In this document: piece by piece, positions 35,185 to 46,363 of the stretch
Numbering within the stretch: the stretch's first letter is position 1
How the letters are laid out: each line of letters opens with the position of its first letter
NCBI GenBank assembly: GCA_029851415.1
Contig: CM056744.1
Location: forward strand, 85,716,907 to 85,780,906
From: Eretmocerus hayati
Taxonomy: Eukaryota; Arthropoda; Insecta; Hymenoptera; Aphelinidae
Direction of reading: 5' to 3'
DNA length: 64,000 nt
Translations under genes and position numbers: made by a program
Notes under the pieces: model-generated
The model's input: the letters and a program-made list of their open reading frames with translations, nothing else
What the model was told of the DNA's origin: nothing
Databases searched by the model: none

Positions 35185-35261
35185 AGCTTCTCTAATATCT
35201 TACCCCGACTATTTCTATTAAAGATAAGATGAGCAAAGGACAGTGGCATACGAAGAGGGAC

Positions 35262-35620
35262 AAATAGATTGTTATTCCCTGTCGTAGAACGCGTTAACTA
35301 CGACGCACTACGGGGAATCAAAACCACCCAGGAGGAAAAAATACCCTGGGAAAACCATGGGAAAATCACCCTGAGAGATCAATGCCAAAACCATGGGAAA
35401 ATCATGGCTCCTGTCTGGTTCCCAGGGTCAGATCACCTTTGCAGCCATGGCAGAATCCTGGCTAAATCATGGGAAAATCGTGGCGTTTTGAACGATTTAG
35501 AACGATGGAGGAATCGTTCCCATGATTTTGCCAAGATTTCACCAGGATTTTGCCAGAATCATTTTAAGCGTGTCTCACGATTTTCTCAAATTTTTGCCAC
35601 TTTTTGTCGTGTGATTTAAA
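35262..35620. repeat. Hairpin plus CCATGGGAAAATC repeat cluster
   Basis: ATTCCCTGTCGTAG (about 35274) pairs with CTACGACGCACTACGGGGAAT (about 35299-35319). Then the words CCATGGGAAAATC, ATCATGGGAAAATC and CATGATTTTGCC recur in both orientations up to about 35550. Reads like a decayed short inverted-repeat element. The 116-codon frame at 35269-35619 is repeat-derived. Confidence 0.4.
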
Positions 35621-36937
35621 AATCGAAAACACCTAAAATCCACACGAAATTATCCACTCTCGTTGATTTCTCTTCAAACTGCCACTGCTTGCGACGCTCA
35701 CGTTTGGGCAATTTTGGATATTTAAATAATTTGGTCTAATTTCGAGTTTATGCGAATGAGAAAAGAATGATATTTAGATTTTGATTTATAGCTTAGTGAT
35801 TTGTTCTAGTGGTCTGCACCTAAAACAAATATATTAGTCGATCTCAATCGTATTGAGAGGCTGTTTGATGTCCGACTCGTGTTCAGGGACGTCGAAATAC
35901 CCTAAAAAGCACCATTCCCCAACTCTTCCAATTCAATCTACGTCATCCCTCTCCTACACCCCGCAATCCAGTTCACTGATGGCTGATAGCATATTGGTAT
36001 TCAGCGACCTCGAAATACCCATAAAAATGAATAATATTGTCATCTTTCGAGTTCTCCAACTCGCTTTCTGCGGCTGCCCATGACAATAGTGCGTTGATTC
36101 AGTCACGATTTCTCGCCGTTATGAATGCGATGTCATCCTGGATACTCGGTAAGCTCGTTTCCCTTTGCTTACATTTCCCAGTTCATTTTTCCCAAGATTT
36201 TCAAATCAATTATCTCGATATTCTGGAGGAGATGCGCGTTTTACATGAAACTATCCTAAAAACCTCCTCACTGCCTGAATTCGGATACCGCAGTATGTGG
36301 AGCACGTGCAGGGGACGGAACCACCATTTCCACCGATTCAGAGAACGTGTTGAGGATACGAAATTATTTGGATGAGACCTAAATGATCTGACGTGGAGTT
36401 CGTCGTCTATTGAGGTGGTTACACAATCGGGACATCACAAAGGGTTAGAGGTCTCTAAGTTGATGTTACGACAAGTAAATTGTATATGAATTTGCACATC
36501 TCGCATAACCTGAATCACTTCAACTGTCATGTCTTGACATTAGGAGGTTCAGAAAGAAGCTATCCTATATCCCTTTCATGTCAAGTGCAACGACAAATGT
36601 GACCGAAGTGTCCCATTTTTTACTGTTGTACAACCGAAACGGGTCAGTGGAACCGTGCAAAACTCTGCATGGACGCTTGTGGATATCCGAACTCTTCCTA
36701 ATCCTCATCTTTTTGGCGAGAGACTCATCAATGCACGTTGGTGAGATTCAATTCTTTTGTTAAGAGCGACTTCGTTAATATCTTCCACAACCGTTGTCCT
36801 TCTATCTCAAGTCGTACCTCGAATGATAGATTGAATCGGCAGATTCTGATTCCACAATGTTAAGAAACGTATTTTCGGAAAGAGAACATTTCAGAAGGTT
36901 AGACATCTCCTGAAGAGAAAGACAAACTCTTTCCAAT

Positions 36938-36940
<3 letters not shown>
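35621..36940. other. Intergenic DNA; possible decayed coding traces
   Basis: Open frames at 36037-36375 (+, 112 codons) and 36578-36763 (+) are of unknown nature. Composition here and in the following region is less AT-rich than in most gaps, so these could belong with the decayed coding-like stretch at 37.4-39.8 kb. No family recognised. Confidence 0.25.

Positions 36941-37000
<60 letters not shown>
36941..37000. repeat. (TA)n microsatellite, about 30 units
   Basis: Uninterrupted alternating AT for 60 bp. Confidence 0.95.
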
Positions 37001-37006
<6 letters not shown>

Positions 37007-37399
37007 TGCAGGCCTCGATTCACACGATGATTGAGGAATCAGAAGTGACAAAGACAGAGCTATGGTGGACATCACCTGATGTCCACATATATATGTATAA
37101 TTCAAAGGCTCGAATATTCGAGAAGCCATCGTCTCAATGCTTTCATTGCGCCGGTCTTGTGTGTGTTACGGCACTTAGCACTGGATCGCCGAGCTGGCCG
37201 CAGCTCACCCAGATCGCGTGGTCTCTATGTTTTCCGCCTCGCGCCGTTGCCGATGTCTATTTCGCACCACTCTATTCTCGCAATAATTATTACATTCATT
37301 TCATAGTTTTCCCTCCCAGTGCCGCGACCACACGACTCTCCTTTATCACTTGGACGCAAACCTTTTGAGTGATTGAAAGTGCAGTGTTTAATTGACATC

Positions 37400-39765
37400 A
37401 GAGAGTGATTGTTTAACCTTCCCGAATCTGCAACAAATCGCTTCCACTTTACGAATGACCACTTGCTCAGGAGTCTTACGCTCAACAAACTCAGTTGTAA
37501 GGAAATTCTTTGGATTTTAATAGGTGACCTTTCACTTCGATGTGAGCCCTTCATCGTTGAGAAGGCATTTTTTTGGGATTATTACAGCGGCGATCGGAAA
37601 TCACAAGCCATATCTTCCAATATGGAAACCATGGCAGTTATTAATGGAACTCTACGGAAGTTCACTCTTGATCGAGATAATGGACACGATCTTCCCAATA
37701 TTTCGTTTCGATAGTCATCATGCAAGGTTGTCGAGTAAATCTGGGATGGAAGTAGTAAATTTCTATACAAGGTCGGAAAAATAGGTTTACTTCCATGTGA
37801 CGAAGTGTGTTTCTCCACAAACGGCGAGAAAGTGAATAATCATTGCGGAAGAGACATTTCTCAGCAAAGCGTATCGGAAAAAAAACAAAGATGAAGCAAG
37901 ATGTAGAACGACAACTGTGGGTCCTAATTGAAATGAGAAGAATCGTCTTTTTATCGGAGGAATATACGACTCAAAAGGAGAGAGAACAGATCGAAGGACT
38001 CACGAATGTGGAAATTTGATGCTAACACGAGAGAACTCCAAGGGTTGTCTAACTCTTCTTCGTTATAAATCATAAGAATCGAGGAATAGACGGAGGAAGA
38101 GGTAGAATGGGTTAGAACAACATCGGAAGGTTGCATGTCATCAACCTCTTTTGAAATCATAACATTCCCGCCATTGCAAATATTCTCATTCCACCGACTT
38201 GCCTCAGCATTTATTGATGAAACACAAGACATTCAGCGCATTCTCGAGACCGCACTACAGAAATGAGAAGGTGTTTCATTCCGTGGCCTAAAAAATGATA
38301 GTGAAAAGTTTTGGTGATGGCTATCGCGGTAACATTAGGATGCGGGGGGCTTCCGCAGAATATATCGTATCAACATGAAATTCAGGCTCTAGAAAGTTCC
38401 TGGAGTACATGGAATGAAGCCAGCTATCATTGGAGACGTTGATTCCAACATACAAAAAATTTGGTACTCTCTTCCTCTGCGTTTGAGCCTCAAACAAACA
38501 TATTAGTGTGTGGATGCATAAGTAGATACGATAGTCCGTTGAGTGAGCGTATTAGTAATGACAATGAATCATCAATTTGGAATCGGCTGATAAGAACTCT
38601 TCGATTTTCGATACCCAGTCGCACGATGCATATCTTGAGATGGAGAACGACTATGAAGTCTTCTACAAACTGATAGCCTCCATGAGAGTCAAATGATTGA
38701 AGATTGCTTTGCCAAAAGAATTCGCAGGACCTACTCTATCATCATGGGGATACCATACTTCGTATGGCTCAGACCAGTCAAATGTGAGTAATTGAGGAAG
38801 TTATCAAAATTTGCTAGTTCATTTTTGAAACCTCGAGCGAAAGTCGATCGGGTCTCTCAGTGACTTGGAGAGACACCTGGACCCGGTGTGAGGTCTAAAT
38901 GCGCACAATATCAACAAGCCTGGATATCAAGAGTGAAAAATGGCATAGCTCACGTTCTCGACGCTGATTGAAGTCCAATTGGATGCACGACGGTACTTTG
39001 AAGGTAACGCGGCAGAGTTTCATTACCTGCGGCGTACTTTTGATAAGAAACTTCTTGATCGTCCTGACACCGATGCCCAGCAAATCATAGATGAAACCTA
39101 TGAAGAGGTGATGCAGTGGGTTTTGGGAGCCTAAGTGGAGAAGGCTGACAACCACAATCTTCTGGAGTTCCGAAATTTCATCGGGGCGCCGAAAGAATTT
39201 CTCAAAAGTCGATCGGAGAATTTGTCGGGGACACATGCGTTCGCACGTATGTTCTTTATTCATTCGAAGGCTAATCCAGGAGATCTCATCAGCTTCCCTG
39301 GAACTTTACGGAGAGAGTTTACTGCCCTTGGAGTCAAAATCTTGGAAACTTTGTGGAGCTCAAGGTCTTCAGAGACCTCAAAGATATCTGGTCCTGGGAG
39401 GTTCCCGAGAACCTCGACCGTAATAGAGCGCTCACGAACGCTAAGATATTCATAAAAAGTGACCTACTTACCTAGAAAAGGATAGAGGATCTTGTGACGG
39501 CGCCTCAAGAAGCGGCCCTCTTATCGATCCGCTAGAAGCAAAGTTTCCTCGAGAGAATTAATACTTGGAGCTCCCAAGAATAACAAGTGAGTCGGGCGCG
39601 AACTCCGGGTCAACTGACTCTACTGTTGCAGTTGGGCTGGTTTCTTTCCTACGGTCCTTTGTTCCGCTTGTGAGAGACGGGTGTCTACCTGCTGGTGACT
39701 GGTGTAAGCACACGGTTGACTTGGAGCCTATAGCATTGCTGCGCGGGCACGCTGATGCTTAATGG
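37400..39765 (+). other. Coding-like but broken region, unrecognised
   Basis: Moderate GC and protein-like stretches on the plus strand that change frame and contain stops: 37409-37714, 37524-37784, about 38590-38670 (phrase AYLEMENDYEVFYKLIASMR), about 38950-39130 (phrase LDARRYFEGNAAEFHYLRR and IIDETYEEVMQWVLGA, stop), continuing in the same frame at 39135-39360, then another frame at about 39350-39470 (FRDLKDIWSWEVPENLDRN), and 39565-39762. The composition (charged and aromatic residues, few low-complexity runs) is unlike the repeat-derived ORFs elsewhere. Candidates: a decayed retroelement or virus-derived gene, or a dead host gene. I cannot name a family, and no catalytic motif is visible. 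Confidence 0.3.
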
Positions 39766-39944
39766 GTAGCGGTATACCATATGACCACGTTATTTCTGGC
39801 AAAATTTGGAGGTTATTCCCATGTCCCGTGCTTGTGCATGTATGTTTTGTCAGAAATATCGTAGTCACACTGTATAGAGGGGTGCCCGTCGCAGAACCAA
39901 GGTCAAGTATTCACGCAGAATACTTCTGTTTTCTAATCATATCA

Positions 39945-40755
39945 TTACATGACTCGGCTAATGCAAGCTAGTTTTAATCAACGGATCTGTTGATTGAGTG
40001 ACATAGATCGATATTGAAGTACTCCAACTTGATCTATGTACCTTCAAGGCACCTCGCATCCTGAGTGTCGCATCTTGAAGGATTTTAATGGAATTTTAAA
40101 TACATGGAAATCAGATGAATAACGAAAAATTTTCACTCTACGCTAGATGTTGGTGCGTTTCGTCTTTCCTCTCCGGATCAGATTCTTCAGGGGAGCTGAA
40201 GAGATCCAAGTAGAGGTTGGCCCTCGACGTCACCTAACCAAAGTGGCTTGATGGTCATGATTTTGATCGGGTTTATACGTTACACGAAGGTTTTTTGCAG
40301 CCACTCGCGAGAAAAGTTTCCATCTCGGTTGTTTATTCGCCGATAACCGGTGAGAATTAGTTATCGCTCGCGGGAATCTCAAATCATATTTTTACATGAC
40401 TCTGCTAATGCAAGCTAACTTCAATCAACGGATCTGTTGATTGAAGAACATAGATCGATATTGAATTACTCCAACTTGATCTATGTCCCTTCAAGGCACC
40501 TCGTGATCTGAGTGTCAAAATTTACCGTAGAGTCAAAATTTTCCGGTATTCATCTCATTTTCATGTATTGGGAATTCCATCAAAATCCTTCAAGTTGTGA
40601 CACTCAGATTGCGAGGTGCCTTGAAGGTACATAGATCAAATTGGAGTGATTCAATATCAATCTATTCTACTGAATCAACAAATCCGTTGATTAAAATTAG
40701 CTCGCATTAGCCAGGTCATGTAAAAATATGATTTGAAATTCCCGCGAGTGATGAA
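39945..40755. repeat. Palindromic repeat with an internal direct copy
   Basis: The block ACATGACTCxGCTAATGCAAG, CAACGGATCTGTTGATTGA, TGATCTATGTxCCTTCAAGG occurs at 39949-40058 and again, directly, at 40396-40502. Its reverse complement occurs at about 40613-40722. The left copy also carries TTGAAGGATTTTAATGGAATT, matching the complement near 40575-40597. So one long palindrome (39945-40145 against 40525-40755) has an extra half copy between its arms. Outer bases CTCGCGGGAATCTCAAATCAT (40367) and the complement (40728-40747) extend the inner copy. Confidence 0.65.
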
Positions 40756-40859
40756 GTCTCGATCGTTCATATCGATCGATACGAAAATTGATTCTAACTT
40801 CTGTTTTCTGTCGGGGTGCTCCACTAAAGACGACGGTGACGACGACGGACGTTCCATCA

Positions 40860-41400
40860 GAAGCTGAGCTACTGATATGCCTGTAGGGGGGCAACCCCAT
40901 CTACTACTGCGTTAACCTTAACGCGTCGGGGGCTAGGAGGCCGCTGGTCGTTCTCGAGAACGATGCTAGAGAAACGGGCCTAAGGTGGGCTGCTCGGGCT
41001 GTTAGAACATGAACGCCTTCACGAGGGTCGACCGATGCTGTACACCCCTCGCAATGCCGTATAGTATACGCTCCGGGGCCCACGTGAAACCGTGACAGGC
41101 GGCAACGGGACCTTGCCGTGTTAAGAGCTCCGTCAAGAGGCCGATACTCTCGCACTTTTGAGCAGGAGTAAGCAATATCGAGATGCACTTCCTTGCATAT
41201 ACCGCGATTCCCTGGATGCACGCAGTTGTGAGCTGATGGCTGGGCGGTGCACCCTATAGGGTGAGAACGCAGTGCATCCTAAATAAACTTGATGTGCATG
41301 CACCAAGTACAGGCTGACCTGGGTATGTGAAGCAGCAACAGCCGTTTCCCGCAGACCCCTATGCGGCGCCAACCTCGCACCCGCGGCATGAAAAGTATCA
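40860..41400. other. GC-rich patch, unassigned
   Basis: Unusually GC-rich, with words such as GGGGGGCAACCCC, GGCAACGGGACCTTGCC and CACCCTATAGGGTG. Open frames lie on the minus strand (40904-41221; 41133-41510) without recognised domains. It could be the UTR or LTR-like part of an element, or a regulatory region. No matching copy in this window. Confidence 0.25.
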
Positions 41401-41466
41401 TTCTCAAAATAGTCCCGAACGTCCTCATTCAGCGAGGGCACGTAATAACACGCTTTTCCTACGTCC

Positions 41467-41616
41467 TGACCTATACATCGACGCCTCCCATCGAGAATAT
41501 GCTGTTTCAAAAGTCAATTCTAGAAGATGCTATCTCGTATACTATTAACATGGCAGATACCATCTTCGAAAATTGACTTTTGAGTTAACCTCTCCATGAT
41601 AGGAGACGTCGACATA
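41467..41616. repeat. 150-bp inverted repeat
   Basis: CGACGCCTCCCATCGAGA and AAAAGTCAATTCTAGAAGATG (about 41469-41529) pair with CATCTTCGAAAATTGACTTTT and ATGATAGGAGACGTCG (about 41560-41612). It adjoins the left arm of the long inverted repeat and is absent outside the right arm, so it is a separate element. Confidence 0.6.
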
Positions 41617-42842
41617 GGCCAGTCAATGTAGTCTTGAAATAGATTTTGAAAGCTGACGCACTGCATTTCAAATGTATGTTTTCTCATACACTTTACATGC
41701 ATCTGTCAAATTTGCAGCCCTCGAGGAAACCGCGGGGTCATGGTGAAAATCGCGTTATAAACCTTTCCGGCCGATAGCGCCAGAACGGTAGCAGCTAGCA
41801 CAAAACTAGAAAATCCATTCGGCAGATCGGATTTTTTACATGAGTAAGGTGTTTGAGATGGATGGCTTATGATGAGCAGCTCACGCAATTTATCGTAAAT
41901 GGGAATTTTCCAGATGGAATCAATAAACAGCCGATCCATGACGTCACACGGGACCCGAATAGCTCGCTTCTCCTCTCGTCCTCACTCCTCCTCTTTCTTA
42001 GCTTGCTAACATGCATGTTCCGGCTCTGTTCAGAAGTTGAGATTCTGTGATTGGTGAGCCGGGCGTCTGCTCGGCTGTACTATGTTTCCATACCGCCGGG
42101 TATTTCGGTATGTGATGGATGACGAAAAATGCGCGAGCCAGTGTTTTAAAACACTCTCTCTAATAAAGATTTGGCGATCTGTGATGATCCATCCAAGGTC
42201 TGCAGGAACGGCGGAAAAACACCCCCTGTGCAGAGAGGTTACTTTGTTTACATTCTACAGGACGACAGAAAATGTTGAATCTCTCATCTCACAAGAGATG
42301 TTTTTCGCCTCGTTATCCAAATTTTGGTGGAACTGAAGTGTGATGTGCCACAGGAAAACCTGTGGCAGTTTTTTTACAGGTCTTCGAATGGAAGAGGACT
42401 TTTCCTGTGTAGAGGAAGAAGTGTGTTGCTTGATCCCAAGTCAATGAGGTTCAAAGACTCTAGAGAGAGAGCCTTTCGCCTCAAAGGCTCTGGCAAGCTA
42501 GGCAATCTCTTGCGAACAGTCCTTGAACCTTCTACGAGCTACCTCATTCTTGCTCAGATTTATAATTTCTTTGAAATAGCGCCAAAACAGACTCCTCGCT
42601 AGAGCTTCCAATTAGAATTATTTCGGTACTTGATCGATATGATCGATCGTGATTTTATTGCTCGGGGGAATTTCAAATCCTCACTAGAGATTTCAACTCA
42701 CCAAAGCCATTGCTAATTGATTATCCAAAGACTAACTAATACACATTCAGCAATAGTAAGCTCATAAGTTTCCCATGAATAAATGTTCTGCACATTTATC
42801 TTACCTCAACTTGCAATTTGGTTGCCACTAAAGAAAGAGTTT
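41614..42842 (+). repeat. Long inverted repeat, left arm
   Basis: About 1.2 kb, matching 45222-46363 in reverse complement with scattered substitutions and small indels. Anchors: GGCCAGTCAATGTAGTC (41618), CAAATTTGCAGCCCTCG (41707), TTTTTTACATGAGTAAGGTG (41832), GAAAATGTTGAATCTCTCATC (42270), AACAGACTCCTCGCTAGAGC (42584), CACATTTATCTTACCTCAAC (42791). Outer ends are adjacent to different DNA on the two sides. Confidence 0.85.
42324..42602 (+). CDS. Hypothetical ORF in the left arm (shared with the right arm)
   Basis: 92 codons, ending ...QTPR and TAG. The last two-thirds (from LCRGRSVLLDPKSMRFKDS to the stop) stays open in the inverted partner (45372-45803, minus) with many changes in third positions, plus several amino-acid changes. 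Upstream the two copies differ in frame. No signal peptide, domain or catalytic motif that I know. It may be the remains of a protein encoded by the repeat, or a chance frame kept open because the arms are similar. The start codon is uncertain; GTG at 42324 is only where the frame opens. Confidence 0.25.
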   Translation: MVELKCDVPQENLWQFFYRSSNGRGLFLCRGRSVLLDPKSMRFKDSRERAFRLKGSGKLGNLLRTVLEPSTSYLILAQIYNFFEIAPKQTPR

Positions 42843-43028
42843 CTCAGATTCAATCTAAGATTGCAATATATTGCTTCCTCATAAAAATAACATCTGTATC
42901 AACCCACTCCATGACTGAATCATGTGCTCATCAGTATTAATGAACTGAGACAGCTCATTGCATATGGAGGATAGGCAAGATATTTGTATCAAATATCTGC
43001 TTGACAAGATGAGCTTGGCAAGAAGGAG

Positions 43029-43036
43029 TATAAAAG
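43029..43036 (+). promoter_or_regulatory. TATA-box-like site TATAAAAG
   Basis: A consensus-quality TATA box (TATAAAAG) preceded by GGCAAGAAGGAG and followed about 30 bp later by TCAATGGAACAACTTC. No convincing coding exon follows within 500 bp, so this is only a candidate core promoter. Confidence 0.25.
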
Positions 43037-43944
43037 AGGACTAGAATGCTTGTATCAATGGAACAACTTCAACTGGTAATACTTTGAGGATGTGATCTTA
43101 TATTATTGATGGATAACTTCGATATTCGAGATTCGAGGCGTTCCGATCGAGATTTCGCGCGCCACTTACGAGTCGTCTCAATGTGTGTTGCTGTGGATGA
43201 ATGACATTGTACTATTTGAATGTATTTATAGGTGGATCAATATAGTTGAAAGTATCCAATTGTGCGATCTACATAGCCGAACTATTATATCTGTTGATCA
43301 TCTCCAATTTATCGAAAGAAAAGTAATGATGAGTTTCAAGCATCTGAACTCATGCACTGTACCGTTCTGCCCAGTTCTGTCTGCTCCGTTGTCAACATTG
43401 AGCAAGTGATCGTCGCGCCTGCGCATCAAATCGGATTTCATTACACTTGCATGTATTAATCGGATCGTGCGCTAAATGAGTGATAGGAAAGTAGATTGCT
43501 ACTTGACCGACAACAGGAGTATCGAATATCCCGTGTAATAATGAGATTAATGGTAATTATTTGAAGATTTATTTTCTGGTATTTCATCTTCCTTCAACGA
43601 TCGAAAAGATCTCAGGAACGCTTATCTAAATTCTCAAAATGATTCATACAAACTTCAAAGTTGCATCTACACTGTTTTTAGATTGGGGTGAATTGACTAG
43701 AATTTTTTTCGTGAATCATGAATGTTTCAACATAATTCTTAAATTGCATGTATAAACTCTTGTGATTGAGATAGATCAACTAAAATTCTCTTTGTGAATA
43801 TGAATATCCTTACATCATTTTTAAGAAAGTTTTGAATTTGTGTATATATTCCTTCAAGTTCTAATGCGGAAAACAACTCTTGAGTTGGTGGATGGCACTG
43901 ATATGGACCGAATGGATTGAGGAATTTTTCATTTGTAAATAATA

Positions 43945-44157
43945 TATTTTTCGATACACTGTGCGTGAAAGTGCACTTTGCGTACAGTTTGTCGACTTTT
44001 ACTCACAGTTTATCGAAAAGTATAGTTAGATACACGGGCGTAAAACCTATTATTTGCATCCTCGTGATGATTCCGACCCTCGCCGACGGCTCGGGCCGGG
44101 AACCCAGCACTCGGACGCGAATAAAATGTTCTACGCCCTTGTATCGAAATGTACTAT
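43945..44157 (+). mobile_element. MITE family B, copy 2
   Basis: TTTTCGATACACTGTGCGTG at the left and CCTTGTATCGAAATGTACT at the right; the body aligns throughout with the copy at 55400-55612 and, in reverse, with 2719-2931. GC-rich near-palindromic core at 44073-44099. Confidence 0.8.
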
Positions 44158-45221
44158 TTTCTAATTGTAGGAGGCTTAATAACTTTCTCATTTCTGGATG
44201 ATGATCAATTGAACTTCAAATAATCGATTGAAAATTTTCCATTTGTTTACTAAAAAAATTTCTACAGAAGCATTCAAGAAATTCTCGCTTCACGAAGGCT
44301 GATTGGCTGATCTTTGTGCATATCTTTGAAAAATGTTTCCTCCTTCTTTTTTATAGCCGACTTAGAGGAGAAAAAGAAATAGGAGGAGAAAATGTTCCTA
44401 TCTGAGAATGAGTAAAAACCTTTGAAAATCTCTATCGAATTGGAAACCCACATATTTCACGTGAAAATTGGAATTTTCATGCACAAGCGATGCATGAATT
44501 TGAATCATTGATTTTGGATTTGGGCTCGATTCTCCAGTTCTCAAAACGATGTTCGTTCCTTGATGGTTGACCTCAATGATATTTTATAAAAACTGGATAG
44601 TTATTTTGACCCAACGCCATACGGGTGGTTGAACCATGCGCGCGCACTTCGTAGATCGAATAGTTCTTTGAGATTATTCGGAAAATCCCTCAGACAGTCG
44701 TGAATTTTTGAATTAGCAATTCAGAAATTTCGATTTCTAGTCATGTTAGATGGATAAATATGTGGATGAATGACATTTCCATTCCATATTCTTATACTAT
44801 ATCATATTCGCTCCTCTCTGGTACCATATATACCTGCATACTTTTCTTTCAAACACAATAGCTTTTGCCTCATGTTCCAGAATTTTAAGTCATCGTAATC
44901 ATCCTCGCGCAACGCACGCGTTTTAGAGTTCTAGTTAAAGATGGAAGATGATTCTGTGAGCTCATGTTTGTGAGTTCTTGGATTATGTTGGAAGGCTATA
45001 ACTTAGACAAAAGTTTACACTGAGAGATTATCCAACATTACTTATGACAGTAAATATTCAAGACAGAGCTCAGATTGCGGGTTGAAATCATCTCTGATAA
45101 TCTATGTGATGGGAGAGTATGATTTGGGTACAAAATATTGAGTATTTGCTGAACATGATTCACTATTGCTTGACAAGAAAAAGTTACATTGTCTCTGACA
45201 CAATGAAGATACCAGGGAATC

Positions 45222-46363
45222 CTTCTTTTACCGGCAGCCAAAGTGCAAGTTGAGGTAAGATAAATGTGCAAAACATTTATTCATGGAAAACTTATGAGCT
45301 TACTATTGCTGAATGTGTATTAGTTAGTCTTTGGATAATCAATCAGCAATGGCTTTGGTGAGTTGAAAGCTCTAGCGAGGAGTCTGAGTTGTTGCTCTTG
45401 CAAAGAAATTATAAGTCTGAGAAAGAATGGGAGAGCTCGTGAAAGGTTCAAGGACTGCTCGTAAGAGATTGCCCAGCTTGCCAGAGCCTTTGAGGCCAAA
45501 GACTTTTTCCATAGAATCTTTAAACCTCATTGACTTGGGATCAAGCAATACACTTCTTCCTCTACACAGGATAAGTCGATTCGCGATGAGAGACCTGTAA
45601 AAAAGACTGCCATAGATTTTCCTGTGGCACATCACACATAGCTGCCACCAAAATTTGGATAACGGTTCTAAGAATATCTCTAGTGAGATGAGAGATTCAA
45701 CATTTTCTGTTGGGCTGTAAAATGTAAACAACATAACCTCTCTGCACAAGGGGGTTTTTTTGCCGTTTCTGTAGACCTTGGATGGATCATCACATATCGC
45801 CATCGAATCTTTATTAGAGAGAGTGTTTCAAAACACTGGCTCGCGCATTTTCCGTCATCTATCACATATCGAAATACCCGGTCGTATGGAAAAATTGTAC
45901 AGCCGAGCAGACGCTCGGCTCACCAATCACAGAATCTCAACTTGAGAACAGAGCCGGAACATGCATGTTAGCAAGCTAAAAAAGAGGGTGAGTGAGGAGG
46001 AGAGGAGAGGCGAGCTGTTTGGGGCCCGCGCGACGTCATGGATCAGCTGTTCATTGATTTCAGCTGGAAAGTACTCATTTACGATGAATCGCGTGAGCTG
46101 CTTATCATGAGCCCTCCATCTCAAACACCTTACTCATGTAAAAAAATCCGATCTTTCGCCTGGATTTTTTAGTTTTGTGCTAGCTGCTACTGTTCTGGTG
46201 CTATCGGCCGGGAAAGTTTTGTAACGCGATTTTCACCATCATCCCGGCTTTCCCGAGGGCTGCAAATTCGACAAATGCATGTAGAGCGTTTGAGAAGACA
46301 TATATTCAAAATGCAGCGCGTCAGCTTTAAAAAGCCTATTCAAGTCTACATTGACTGGCCTAT
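45222..46363 (-). repeat. Long inverted repeat, right arm
   Basis: Reverse complement of 41614-42842, about 90 bp shorter because of small indels. Anchors: GTTGAGGTAAGATAAATGTG (45249), GCTCTAGCGAGGAGTCTG (45370), TACTCATGTAAAAAAATCCG (46131), GACTACATTGACTGGCC-like CTACATTGACTGGCC (46346). Confidence 0.85.
45372..45803 (-). CDS. Hypothetical ORF in the right arm (paralogue of the left-arm ORF)
   Basis: 144 codons, the longer version of the ORF in the left arm, from MAICDDPSK to ...TTQTPR. It shares LCRGRSVLLDPKSMRFKDS and LKGSGKLGNLLR with the left copy. An upstream overlapping minus-strand frame (45680-45865) continues the similarity in the other arm (KCASQCF.TLSLIKI), so the original reading frame, if any, is broken by a shift near 45790. 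No family recognised. No introns inferred. Confidence 0.3.
   Translation of the reverse strand: MAICDDPSKVYRNGKKTPLCREVMLFTFYSPTENVESLISLEIFLEPLSKFWWQLCVMCHRKIYGSLFYRSLIANRLILCRGRSVLLDPKSMRFKDSMEKVFGLKGSGKLGNLLRAVLEPFTSSPILSQTYNFFARATTQTPR

Larger units (their letters stand above)
33572..35220 (-). mobile_element. 5'-truncated non-LTR retrotransposon (LINE)
   Basis: On the minus strand this holds part of a reverse transcriptase (34021-35184), a 3' UTR of about 420 bp (33601-34020) and a (TATC)n tail. The endonuclease and the start of the RT are missing. Sequence resembling the element fades near 35200-35220, so about two-thirds of a full LINE is absent, which is usual for target-primed insertion. 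No RNase H follows. The overall pattern suits a CR1/Jockey-like group, but I cannot place the clade by eye. Confidence 0.75.
42843..45221. other. Spacer between the long inverted repeats
   Basis: 2.4 kb, AT-rich, with a MITE family B copy (43945-44157) and a TATA-like site (43029). ORFs at 43185-43409 and 45038-45271 are short and unrecognised. No transposase found. Confidence 0.45.

Noticed and set aside
36802..37129. Transmembrane-like minus-strand ORFs
   Set aside because: Alternating Tyr-Ile residues are translation of the TA microsatellite.
43029..43409. A TATA-driven gene in the inverted-repeat spacer
   Set aside because: The TATAAAAG site is good, but the following frames are short or stop at once, and the 74-codon frame at 43185 has no recognisable domain.
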